DNA of 64,000 bases from Brachybacterium huguangmaarense (GTDB taxonomy: Bacteria; Actinomycetota; Actinomycetes; Actinomycetales; Dermabacteraceae), in NCBI RefSeq assembly GCF_025725725.1, contig NZ_CP107020.1:1240001-1304000 (forward strand), read 5' to 3'. Positions 19,939 through 27,844 of the stretch are shown piece by piece. Below the pieces are notes generated by a model. That model saw nothing but the letters and a program-made list of their open reading frames with translations, did no database searches and was not told the DNA's origin. Position numbers and translations under genes: made by a program. Every line of letters begins with the position of its first letter. Positions within the stretch are counted from its first letter, which is position 1.

Positions 19939-22266
19939 TCACCACTCGAGGATGGCCCAGCGCTTCTTCTTGGCGATCGAGTAGAGGCCGAGGTCCGGCG
20001 AGACCGCCGACGGCGTGCCCACGAGCTCGAGCCACGAGGCGTCGGCGAGCGAGTCGCCGTAGCCGTAGGACTTCTTGAGATCGGCGCCGACCCGGCCGGC
20101 GTACTTGCGCAGCCAGTTCGCGCGCGCCTCGTCGACGACCGGGGGAGTGGCGAGGTAGCCGGTCATCACGCCGTTCGCGTCGACGTCCATGTGGGTCGCG
20201 ACGACCTCGTCGAAGAGGTCGGCGAGCGGCTCCACGAGCACGTCGAGCGCGCCCGTGACCAGGACGGTGCGATGGCCGGCCTGCTGATGCCGCTCGATGA
20301 GCTCGAGCGCCTCGGGACGGATCGACGCCCGGATCCGGCGGCCGAGCTGGCCCTGCATGAGGGCGCGCAGCTCGTCGGCGCGGAAGCCGCGGTAGCGGCG
20401 GTTGACCGAGCGGATGAACTCCGAGCGGTCGCGCCGCTCGGTGCGCAGGTAGCCCGGGAGGGCCCCCAGCAGGTTGCCGATCTCGCCCGGCCACTGGCGC
20501 TTGGACCGCGTGGCGCGCATGACCTCGAGGTACTGCTGGACGATGTTGGTGGCCACCACGGTGCCGTCGAGGTCGAACACCGCCAGGATGTCCGAGCCCT
20601 CCTTCATGGGCGGCGCGGGACGGCCTGCGCGGCGGTCGAGCGTGGCCTTGCGACGCGAGTACGCCTTGGTCAGCTCCGTCACGGCGGGCAGGTGCAGCTC
20701 GCGGAAGTAGCGCAGCCAGTCCAGCTCGGCGATGTCGAAGTCCAGCTCGGCCCGCTCGACGCCCTCGAGCGCACCGGCCACGCCCTCCGTCGAGGTGCCG
20801 CCGCGCAGGAAGGCCTCGGGCAGCTCCTCGCGCAGGGCGCGCGTGTTGGCGTCGTCGAAGACCATCTCGGTCTTCGTGTACTGCCGGTACAGCTCGGTGT
20901 ACTTGCGCAGGGTCTCGAGGCCCGACGCGTTGCGGTGCAGCGTCGAGGTCCACTCGCGGGTCCGCCGGGTCGCGGGAAGGCGGGACACCGCCACCTGGCC
21001 CGCCTTGGTCGCGAGCTCCTTGAGGCGGAAGCGCACGTCGACCGCCTCGACCGCGGGGAAGTCCCACTCGGGCACCTCGATCGGCCGGCCCTTCTCGTCC
21101 TCGAGGGGCTGCTCGACGAAATAGCCGCGCACGGCCGTGACCATCTCGTGGAACGGCAGCGGGTTGGTCGCGCCCGAGACCACCTGGAAGTACGCCTCGT
21201 CGCCCCGACGGTCGACCTTCTGGGTCGCGAGCGCCACGATCACGTTGACCACGAAGTCGACGGGGATGATGTCGAGGATCGAGTCGGCCAGGCCCGGGAA
21301 CTCGGGCAGCAGCCCGCGCCCGTAGGCCATGATGAGCGGATCGGCGACCTTGTAGCCGTCGATCCAGCCCGGGTAGGGGCGCCGCAGCGCCGACTCGATG
21401 ATCGACGGGCGCACGAACGACACGCGGTGCCCGGCGGAGGCCCACAGGTCCTCGGCCACCCGCTCGGCCATGGCCTTGGTGAACGTGTAGATGTCGGTCC
21501 AGCCGACCGACTGGGCGCGCGTGCGCCCGTAGTCGACGAGACGGTCGTGGACCCACGTGGTGCGCAGCTCCTCGGCGGCCGCGGCGACGGCCTTGGGGCC
21601 CATCTTGCCCTGGCGCACACGCGCGGCGAGCATCTGGGAGCGCAGGGTCTCGGGCGTGCGGGACTGCGCCTCGACCCGGTGGTGGGCGGCGAGCGCGGCC
21701 TCGTGCTCGGCGCGCCAGTCGACGTCGTGCGCGAGCGAGCCCTCCTGACGCAGGCCCTTGGAGATGCCGCCCACGTACGCGGTGGAGACGTGGATGACGT
21801 GCGGATCCTGCCCGGACGCGAGGAGCGCCTCGTAGAGGTTGCGGGCGCCGCCGACGTTGGTGCGGAAGGCCTCGTCGATGGGCGGGTCGAAGGACACCGA
21901 GGACGCCGAGTGGATGACGGTGTCGATGCGCTGCTCGATCGCGGGCATGTCCGTGAGGTCGCCCTCGAGGATGTCGACGCGCTCGTCGAAGGCACGACGG
22001 ACCTCGTCGGCGCCGACGCGCTCGCCCCAGGACGTGAACACGGGCTTGCGCAGCAGTCCCTCGAGACGCTTGCGGCCCGTCTGCACGCCCTTGGGGCGGA
22101 CGAGGGCGGTGACGCGCACGGCGGGGAAGTTCTCGAGAAGGGACTGCAGCACGGCCTGGCCGAGGAACCCCGTGACCCCGGTGAGCAGGATCTGCTGGTC
22201 GGCGCGGGGAGCCGTGCTCGGCTCGGTGCTCGGATCCGTGCTCGACGAGGCGGGCGTGTTCGGCAT
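19939..22266 (-). CDS. Fatty acyl-CoA reductase fused to a HAD-IB phosphatase-like domain
   Basis: 775 residues. The N-terminal domain (about 24-540) is a fatty acyl-CoA/ACP reductase of the extended SDR class: NADP loop TGVTGFLG at 29-36, HVSTAYVGG near 160, and active site Tyr260/Lys264 (YTFTK). It would reduce activated fatty acids to fatty alcohol. The C-terminal 220 residues form a HAD-IB domain: nucleophile FDLDGTVV near 565, and YGYGDSLADASWLE near 735, all catalytic aspartates present. Divergent, 198 bases apart, from the SDR-PlsC-alkylglycerone-phosphate-synthase operon, where fatty alcohol is a substrate. Role of the HAD half is unknown; a lipid phosphate phosphatase is one inference. 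Confidence 0.9.
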   Translation of the reverse strand: MPNTPASSSTDPSTEPSTAPRADQQILLTGVTGFLGQAVLQSLLENFPAVRVTALVRPKGVQTGRKRLEGLLRKPVFTSWGERVGADEVRRAFDERVDILEGDLTDMPAIEQRIDTVIHSASSVSFDPPIDEAFRTNVGGARNLYEALLASGQDPHVIHVSTAYVGGISKGLRQEGSLAHDVDWRAEHEAALAAHHRVEAQSRTPETLRSQMLAARVRQGKMGPKAVAAAAEELRTTWVHDRLVDYGRTRAQSVGWTDIYTFTKAMAERVAEDLWASAGHRVSFVRPSIIESALRRPYPGWIDGYKVADPLIMAYGRGLLPEFPGLADSILDIIPVDFVVNVIVALATQKVDRRGDEAYFQVVSGATNPLPFHEMVTAVRGYFVEQPLEDEKGRPIEVPEWDFPAVEAVDVRFRLKELATKAGQVAVSRLPATRRTREWTSTLHRNASGLETLRKYTELYRQYTKTEMVFDDANTRALREELPEAFLRGGTSTEGVAGALEGVERAELDFDIAELDWLRYFRELHLPAVTELTKAYSRRKATLDRRAGRPAPPMKEGSDILAVFDLDGTVVATNIVQQYLEVMRATRSKRQWPGEIGNLLGALPGYLRTERRDRSEFIRSVNRRYRGFRADELRALMQGQLGRRIRASIRPEALELIERHQQAGHRTVLVTGALDVLVEPLADLFDEVVATHMDVDANGVMTGYLATPPVVDEARANWLRKYAGRVGADLKKSYGYGDSLADASWLELVGTPSAVSPDLGLYSIAKKKRWAILEW

Positions 22267-22464
22267 GCTGGGCTTCCCCTGGGGACGGCGGCGGTGGACG
22301 GGGCCCCGTGCCGCGGTCGCGCCCGTCCGCCTCGATGCCTGCGTCGTCGCAGGTGGGACGCAGGTTCCGGGGGTGAGGAGGGGCGGTCTTCGCAGGGCTC
22401 GGAGCCCGGCGGGACGAGGGTCGTCCCGACGCTGGTCAGCGCCTCGCTAGTGTACCGTAGGCCC
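22267..22464. promoter_or_regulatory. Divergent promoter region of the ether-lipid locus
   Basis: 198 bases without a gene. Rightward, TACCGT at 22453-22458 lies six bases before the ATG of the SDR gene. Leftward I see a purine-rich ribosome site (AGGGGAAG) before the reductase start but no clear promoter. No operator palindrome stands out. Confidence 0.45.
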
Positions 22465-23256
22465 ATGCACAGGGCCCTGATCACCGGTGGCACATCCGGC
22501 ATCGGAGCAGCATTCGCGACGGCGCTCGCACGGCGGGGGGTTGACCTCGTCCTGGTCGCCCGCAACGCCGCGCGGCTCGAGGAGACCGCCGAGCAGCTGC
22601 GTCGCGACTTCGGCATCGGCGTCGAGACCGTCGCCGCCGACCTCTCCGACCGCGACGACCAGCAGCGCGTCGCCGACCGTCTCGAGGCCGACGACACCGC
22701 CGAGGGGACCCCGCCGATCGACATGCTCGTCAACAACGCCGGCTTCTCGGTGCGCACGGAGCTGACCGATCCCGACATGAGCGAGCACGACCTCGGCTAC
22801 GAGGTCATGATGCGCTCGGTCATCGTGCTCTCGGGCGCCGCCGCCCGCGCGATGGAGCGGCGCGGCGAGGGATGGATCGTCAACGTCGGCTCCGTGAGCG
22901 CCTTCGTCACCCAGAACAACTACTCGGCCATCAAGTCGTGGGTGAACTCGTACACCGAGGCCCTGCACGTGCAGCTCCACGACCGCGGCATCCACGTCAC
23001 GCTGCTCGCGCCCGGCTGGGTGCGCACCGAGTTCCACTCGCGCGCCGGCATCAAGGGCTCGTCGATTCCCGGGTTCCTGTGGCTCAGCCCGCAGCGCCTC
23101 GTCGAGGAGTGCCTCAAGGACATGGCGCGCGACAAGGTCATCTCGATCCCGTCCACGCGCTTCAAGGTGATCGTGGTGCTCGCGCGGATCGCCCCGCGCA
23201 ACCTCATCCACCGGCTGAGCGGACTGCTCAGCTCGCGCCGCAGCAAGGAGGGCTGA
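22465..23256 (+). CDS. Short-chain dehydrogenase, candidate acyl/alkyl-dihydroxyacetone-phosphate reductase
   Basis: 263 residues, classical SDR. Visible are TGGTSGIG (cofactor loop, residues 7-14), ADLSD, NNAG, VGSVSAF (serine) and YSAIK (catalytic Tyr and Lys). The C-terminal extension with FKVIVVLARIAPRNLIHRL is basic and hydrophobic and could hold it to the membrane. It opens the operon with plsC (five-base gap) and the alkylglycerone-phosphate-synthase gene. In animals an SDR (DHRS7B/PexRAP) reduces alkyl-DHAP after that synthase; by context this SDR is the prime candidate for that step. SDR substrate specificity cannot be read from sequence alone. Confidence 0.85.
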   Translation: MHRALITGGTSGIGAAFATALARRGVDLVLVARNAARLEETAEQLRRDFGIGVETVAADLSDRDDQQRVADRLEADDTAEGTPPIDMLVNNAGFSVRTELTDPDMSEHDLGYEVMMRSVIVLSGAAARAMERRGEGWIVNVGSVSAFVTQNNYSAIKSWVNSYTEALHVQLHDRGIHVTLLAPGWVRTEFHSRAGIKGSSIPGFLWLSPQRLVEECLKDMARDKVISIPSTRFKVIVVLARIAPRNLIHRLSGLLSSRRSKEG

Positions 23257-23261
23257 GCGCC

Positions 23262-24083
23262 GTGTCCCCGTCCCCCGACCCCTCCGCGTCCGGCTCGTCC
23301 CGCCAGCGCCGGCCCTCGCTGTCCTCGCGCTCGCGCGCCGAGGGCTTCGACTACTCCGACGAGCAGCTCGCCATGTACCGGTCGCGCTGGCGCGCCGTCG
23401 TGCGCCGCGTCCTGCAGCGCGGCATCTTCCGCCTCGTCGTGCGCTCGGCCGTCACTCCGAGCGTCGAGGTCAACCGCCGCGTGCGCTCGATCCGCGGCCC
23501 GTTCGTGCTGGTCGCCAACCACACGAGCCATGTCGACGCCCCGCTGCTCGCGATGAGCCTGCCCTGGACCCAGGCGCGGCTGCTCTCGACCGGCGTCGCC
23601 GCGGACTACTGGCACCCCGTCTGGTACCGCCGCCTGTTCGTGCGCTGGATGATGAACGCGTACTTCATCGACCGTGACGGCTCGCGCAAGAACGCCGGGG
23701 TCTCCCGGCGCCTGCTGCGCGGCGGCGTGCCGATCCTCGTGTTCCCCGAGGGCGGTCGCCAGCAGACCGGTGTGCTGGGGGCGTTCAACCCCGGCGCTGC
23801 CGCGCTCGCGGCGAGCGGCGGCGTGCCCGTCGTGCCGGCCGCGATCGTGGGCGGCTACGAGGCGATGCCCAAGGGCCGCTACTGGCCGCGGCCCGGCCGC
23901 CCGCCGGTCGGGGTCATCTTCGGCGAGCCGCTCATGGCCGACCCCGACGAGACCGTCACGGACTTCACCGCCCGCATCCGCGCGAGCGTGCAGGACCTGT
24001 ACCAGACCCATCACGATCAGATCCTCGGGGCCTCCGACGGCCCCGAGCCCCCGGACCAGGAGAAGAAGGCGAGCACTCGATGA
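23262..24083 (+). CDS. PlsC-type 1-acyl-glycerol-phosphate/DHAP acyltransferase
   Basis: 273 residues from a GTG at 23262 (AAGGAGG about ten bases upstream). The acyltransferase blocks are clear: NHTSHVDAP (HX4D), FIDRDGSRK, FPEGGRQQTG and VPAAIVGGYEAMPKG. Such enzymes put an acyl chain on a glycerol-phosphate-type acceptor at the membrane. Lying between the SDR and the alkylglycerone-phosphate synthase, with a four-base ATGA overlap to the latter, it may acylate DHAP to supply acyl-DHAP, or acylate the alkyl-glycerol-phosphate product at sn-2. Which of the two is undecided. Confidence 0.88.
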   Translation: MSPSPDPSASGSSRQRRPSLSSRSRAEGFDYSDEQLAMYRSRWRAVVRRVLQRGIFRLVVRSAVTPSVEVNRRVRSIRGPFVLVANHTSHVDAPLLAMSLPWTQARLLSTGVAADYWHPVWYRRLFVRWMMNAYFIDRDGSRKNAGVSRRLLRGGVPILVFPEGGRQQTGVLGAFNPGAAALAASGGVPVVPAAIVGGYEAMPKGRYWPRPGRPPVGVIFGEPLMADPDETVTDFTARIRASVQDLYQTHHDQILGASDGPEPPDQEKKASTR

Positions 24084-25798
24084 CGACAGCGGCGACCCCG
24101 GGCAGCGCACGAGAGGTCAAGCGCCACAAGTGGTGGGGGTGGGGTCTCGACGACGTCACCTTCCGCTGGGACAACAAGCCCGCGTTCGCCCCGTTCGCGT
24201 ACGACAAGATCGGCATCGACCTGCCGTCGCTGCCGCCGGCCGTCGAGCCGCAGCTCTCGGACTTCGAGGTGCCCGCCTCGATCCTGCCCGGCGACGTGCG
24301 CGCCCGCCTCGTCGAGGTGCTCGGCGAGGACAACGTCGCGACCGACGACGAGTACCGCGTCGTGCACTCCTTCGGCCGCTCGGTCCGCGACCTCTACCGC
24401 GTGCGCACGGGCGACTTCGTCCGCCTCGTCGACGCGGTCGTGTACCCGGGGACCGAGGAGGAGGTCCAGCGGGTCCTCGAGATCGTGCTGGACGCGGACC
24501 TCGTGCTGATCCCCTACGGCGGCGGCTCGTGCATCTCCGGCTCCGTCACCCCCGACGTCGACGAGAAGCGCCCCGTCGTCACGCTCAACCTGGGCCGGAT
24601 GCGCCGCGTGCTGTCGATCGACGACACCGCCGGCCTCGCGGTCGTCGAGGCGGGGGTCTACGGGCCCGACCTCGAGGAGCAGCTCAACGCCGACGGGTGG
24701 ACGCTGGGCCATTTCCCGGACTCCTTCGCCTACTCGACGCTCGGCGGATGGACGGCGACCCGCTCGACGGGCATGCAGAGCGACAAGTACGGCGACATCG
24801 CCGACATCGTGCGCGGGCTGCACCTCGTCCATCCCCGCGGGGTGCTGCGCATCAAGGGTCTCCCGAGCCAGTCGACCGGGCCGAGCCTGCGCGAGATCGT
24901 GGTGGGCTCCGAGGGGCGCCTCGGCGTGATCACCCAGGTCACCGTGCAGGTGCACCGTCTGGCCCCCGAGCGTCAGGTGATCGCGTACATGTTCCCCGAC
25001 TGGGAGCACGGGATCCGCACGATGCACGCGATCACGCGCAACACCGACATCCACACGACCTTCGCGCGGCTGTCCGACGGCGACGAGACCGCGTTCTCCC
25101 TGTCCATGCTCAAGGAGCCGACGACGCTCAAGTCGAAGGTGACCGCGACCGTGCAGGACAAGCTCTTCGCGTACCTCGCCTCGAAGGGCTGGGACACGGA
25201 GCGGGGGATGTGCATCGGCTACGTGTGCTTCGAGGGCTCGAAGGAGGCGGTGGCGCGCCAGCAGGGCGTGGTCAAGAAGATCGTCAAGGCCAACGACGGC
25301 GTCTCGCTCGGCGCGGGCGCCGGCAAGATCTACGACCAGAAGAAGTTCGACACGCCCTACCTGCGCGACTTCCTGCTCGACTACGGGGTGTTCGGCGACG
25401 TCTCGGAGACCGCCGCCCCGTGGTCGCGGCTGAACGAGGTGCACGCCGAGGTCACGGCGGCGGTCCACCGGGCGCTCGACGAGATCGGCCGCCCCGGCTT
25501 CGTGTTCTGCCACATGTCGCACAGCTACCACTCCGGGGCGTGCCTCTACTTCACCTTCGCCTTCCCGTTCACGGACGACGATCGGGCTCTCGCGGAGTAC
25601 GACACGGTCAAGCGCACGATGCAGCAGGCGTTCATCGACCACGGCGCGACCCTGTCGCACCACCACGCGGTGGGCACCGAGCATCAGCCGTGGATGGAGC
25701 AGGACGTCACCGCGGTGGGCGTGAGCATCCTGCAGGACCTGTTCACGACCTCCGATCCCGGTCGGAACCTCAACCCGGGCAAGATCGTCACGCCCTGA
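24080..25798 (+). CDS. Alkylglycerone-phosphate synthase homologue (FAD enzyme of ether-lipid synthesis)
   Basis: 572 residues. This family exchanges the acyl chain of acyl-DHAP for a fatty alcohol, creating the ether bond. The match runs over the full length: start KWWGWG, FAD loop PYGGGSCISG, then GHFPDSFAYSTLGGW and RSTGMQSDKYGDI, GSEGRLGVITQ, and a C-terminal catalytic part with ARLSDG, YLRDFLLDYGVFGDVSET, SYHSGACLYFTFAF (the tyrosine shown to be catalytic in the mammalian enzyme, here about residue 482) and LSHHHAVG (His triplet, about 527; the mammalian form has HHHGVG). It is the last gene of the SDR-plsC operon, overlapping plsC by four bases. A D-lactate-dehydrogenase-like FAD oxidase is the alternative, but the HHH and YHSGAC blocks favour the synthase. 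Confidence 0.9.
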   Translation: MTTAATPGSAREVKRHKWWGWGLDDVTFRWDNKPAFAPFAYDKIGIDLPSLPPAVEPQLSDFEVPASILPGDVRARLVEVLGEDNVATDDEYRVVHSFGRSVRDLYRVRTGDFVRLVDAVVYPGTEEEVQRVLEIVLDADLVLIPYGGGSCISGSVTPDVDEKRPVVTLNLGRMRRVLSIDDTAGLAVVEAGVYGPDLEEQLNADGWTLGHFPDSFAYSTLGGWTATRSTGMQSDKYGDIADIVRGLHLVHPRGVLRIKGLPSQSTGPSLREIVVGSEGRLGVITQVTVQVHRLAPERQVIAYMFPDWEHGIRTMHAITRNTDIHTTFARLSDGDETAFSLSMLKEPTTLKSKVTATVQDKLFAYLASKGWDTERGMCIGYVCFEGSKEAVARQQGVVKKIVKANDGVSLGAGAGKIYDQKKFDTPYLRDFLLDYGVFGDVSETAAPWSRLNEVHAEVTAAVHRALDEIGRPGFVFCHMSHSYHSGACLYFTFAFPFTDDDRALAEYDTVKRTMQQAFIDHGATLSHHHAVGTEHQPWMEQDVTAVGVSILQDLFTTSDPGRNLNPGKIVTP

Positions 25799-25810
25799 GC
25801 GACCGGCCCC

Positions 25811-25853
25811 CCGCTGACCGACCCTCCGCTGACCGACCCTCCGGCCGCTGACC
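25811..25853. repeat. Short tandem repeat, 15 bp
   Basis: CCGCTGACCGACCCT occurs twice back to back (25811-25825, 25826-25840), followed by a third degenerate copy. It fills the start of the gap between two convergent genes. Confidence 0.75.
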
Positions 25854-25884
25854 GATCGTCCACCCGCTGGGCGGTCGATCGCGC

Positions 25885-25907
25885 TCGCCGGCCGTCCGGG
25901 CCGGCGA
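25885..25907. terminator. Hairpin terminator between convergent genes
   Basis: Nine-bp perfect stem TCGCCGGCC/GGCCGGCGA with a five-base loop GTCCG, placed between the alkylglycerone-phosphate-synthase stop (25798) and the stop of the convergent SDR gene (25931). It could serve both directions. Confidence 0.6.
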
Positions 25908-25930
25908 CCAGGGCAGGGGCCCCACGTACG

Positions 25931-26608
25931 TCAGTACGCGATGCGCCCCTCGCGGTCGTGGAACTCGCCCGTCGGCCCGTCCGGGCCGACGCACGCGAGC
26001 GCGACCGTCGCGTCCGTCCCCTCGGTCACCGTCTGGTGTCCGCGGTGGCCGTTGAAGTCGGTGGCGGTGAAGCCCGGATCGCTCACGTTGACGCGGAACC
26101 CGGGCAGGCTGCGGGCGTACTGCACCGTGAGCGCGATGACCGCCGCCTTGGACGCCGGGTAGGGCACCGCGAGGACGTGCTGGGCGTCGGGGTGCCCGAG
26201 CAGGAACCGCGGCCAGCCGAGCCCGGAGGCGACGTTGACGATCACCGGGTTCGCCGACGCGCGCAGCAGCGGCAGCGCCGACTGGGTGACGCGCACGATC
26301 CCGACGACGTTCGTCTCGAGCGTCGTCCGCATGATCTCGGGCGTGAGGTCGTCGATGTCCGCGGCGCCGCCGATGATGCCGGCGTTGTTGACGAGCACGT
26401 CGAGCTCTGGCAGGCGAGCGATCGCCGAGGCGACGGACCCGTCGTCCGTCACGTCGAGCTGGACGGGGACGGCGCCGAGCTCGCGGGCGGCCTCCCCGGT
26501 GGTCAGGTCGCGCATGCCGGCGTAGACGGTGTGTCCGGCTGCGACGAGGCGACGGGCGGTCTCGAGTCCGAGGCTCTTGTTGGCGCCGGTGATGAGTGTC
26601 GTGGTCAT
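25931..26608 (-). CDS. Short-chain dehydrogenase/reductase
   Basis: 225 residues, short classical SDR. TGANKSLG cofactor loop at the start, LDVTDDGS, NNAGIIGG, VNVASGLG and the active-site YPASK are present. The ending GPDGPTGEFHDREGRIAY is common in small stress- or aldehyde-related SDRs of unknown substrate. The ATG at 26608 is used because the cofactor motif begins seven residues later; the frame stays open upstream into the promoter of the divergent regulator. That divergent HTH gene probably controls it. Confidence 0.88.
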   Translation of the reverse strand: MTTTLITGANKSLGLETARRLVAAGHTVYAGMRDLTTGEAARELGAVPVQLDVTDDGSVASAIARLPELDVLVNNAGIIGGAADIDDLTPEIMRTTLETNVVGIVRVTQSALPLLRASANPVIVNVASGLGWPRFLLGHPDAQHVLAVPYPASKAAVIALTVQYARSLPGFRVNVSDPGFTATDFNGHRGHQTVTEGTDATVALACVGPDGPTGEFHDREGRIAY

Positions 26609-26702
26609 GGAATCCAGTCTGCGCCGGGGCACGCGACCGCTCCAGGCACGGCGCGTCGGTAGGACCGCCCGTACCAGGATCCGTCGGCGTCGGGGGCGCG
26701 CC

Positions 26703-27545
26703 ATGGGTGTCATGAGCGAGTTCGGGAACGTCCTCATGTCGTGGCGGCAGCGTGTCTCGCCTGCCGAGGTGGGGCTGCCGGCAGGCGGCGTGCGCCGGAC
26801 CCGGGGGCTGCGCCGGGAGGAGCTCGCCGCGCTGGCCGGCATGAGCGTCGACGACGTCGTGCGGCTCGAGCAGGGGCGTGCGCGGCATCCGTCGCCGCAA
26901 CTGCTCGGCGCCCTCTCGCGTGCGCTGCGCCTGAGCGAGCAGGAGCGCGACCATCTCTACCTGATGGCGGGTGCAGCTCCTCCGCCGCGCACGGACGTGC
27001 CGCGTCACATCCCTCCGGGCGTGCAGCGGATGACGGACCGCCTGGGGGACGTCCCCGTCGCGGTCTACTCGGCGGCCTGGGACATCCTGCAGTGGAACCC
27101 GCTCTGGGCCGCGCTGCTCGGGGACCCCTCGTCGTACCGCGGGGACGACGCCAACCTCGTCTGGCGCCACTTCATGCACGGTCACGCGACCATCGAGTTC
27201 TCCCCGGCGCACGAGGAGGAGTTCGCGAGCGACCTGGCCGCGGACCTCCGCTCGGCCCACGCCCGGTATGTCACGGACGCCGCGCTCACGGCTCTCGTGG
27301 CGCGGCTGCGCTCGGCGTCACCGGCCTTCGCCGCGCACTGGGACTCGGGGCGGATCGCGCAGCACCGGTCGTCGCGCAAGACGGTGACGGGATCGGCGGC
27401 GGGACCGATCACCGTCGACTGCGACGTGCTGACCGTGCCCGGCAACGATCTGCGGATGGTCGTCTACACCGCCGTGCCCGGCTCGGGGGACGCGTCGCGG
27501 CTCGCCCTGCTCCGGGTCGCGGCCCTGCAGGCCTCGCCCGGCTGA
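26703..27545 (+). CDS. XRE-type HTH regulator with MmyB-like ligand-binding domain
   Basis: 280 residues. The N-terminal XRE helix-turn-helix (RRTRGLRREELAALAGMSVD, VVRLEQGRARHPSPQLL) is followed by a MmyB-like PAS-related domain (YSAAWDILQWNPLWAALLG, NLVWRHFMH, AHWDSGRIAQHRSSRK, LRMVVYTA). Such regulators in actinobacteria are typically divergent from a single SDR or oxidoreductase gene, as here. An alternative ATG at 26712 (MSEFGN) would remove three residues. Confidence 0.9.
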   Translation: MGVMSEFGNVLMSWRQRVSPAEVGLPAGGVRRTRGLRREELAALAGMSVDDVVRLEQGRARHPSPQLLGALSRALRLSEQERDHLYLMAGAAPPPRTDVPRHIPPGVQRMTDRLGDVPVAVYSAAWDILQWNPLWAALLGDPSSYRGDDANLVWRHFMHGHATIEFSPAHEEEFASDLAADLRSAHARYVTDAALTALVARLRSASPAFAAHWDSGRIAQHRSSRKTVTGSAAGPITVDCDVLTVPGNDLRMVVYTAVPGSGDASRLALLRVAALQASPG

Positions 27546-27609
27546 CATCTCGGCCCGCGGCCGATGCGGGAGGCGCTCGGCGCGGATCCCCGCGTGCACC
27601 GACGACGAC

Positions 27610-27642
27610 GAAGCCCCGCGATCGATGAGATCGCGGGGCTTC
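27610..27642 (-). terminator. Hairpin terminator of tRNA-Arg
   Basis: A perfect 14-bp stem (GAAGCCCCGCGATC and its complement) with loop GATGA, six bases downstream of the tRNA-Arg 3' end. It is also 65 bases after the stop of the HTH regulator on the other strand, so it may work in both directions. Confidence 0.85.
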
Positions 27643-27647
27643 TGCGG

Positions 27648-27720
27648 TGCGCCCGGAGGGATTCGAACCCCCAACCTTCTGATCCGTAGTCAGATGCTCT
27701 ATCCGTTAAGCTACGGGCGC
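27648..27720 (-). tRNA. tRNA-Arg (anticodon ACG)
   Basis: 73 bases. Acceptor GCGCCCG/CGGGCGC pairs fully with discriminator A; anticodon arm CTGAC TACGG ATCAG gives anticodon ACG; T-loop GGTTCGAATCC present. An ACG anticodon is normally deaminated to ICG, reading CGU, CGC and CGA. CCA is not encoded. Confidence 0.97.
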
Positions 27721-27745
27721 TCGCCGGCTCAGGCCGACCTCATCG

Positions 27746-27775
27746 ATAGTAGTCGTCCGTGCCCGAGGGCGCCAA
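27746..27775 (-). promoter_or_regulatory. Promoter of tRNA-Arg
   Basis: On the minus strand TTGGCG (27775-27770), 18 bases, then TACTAT (27751-27746), 25 bases before the tRNA. Confidence 0.55.
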
Positions 27776-27844
27776 TCCGGGCCGCATGAAGAAGCTCACA
27801 CGGCCCGGATCGACGGCCTGGATCGACGGCCCTGGGCGCCGCGC

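Noticed and set aside
20191-22464. A very long plus-strand frame running into the SDR gene
   Set aside because: It is antisense to the acyl-CoA reductase; the SDR's own ATG and promoter hexamer lie at its end.
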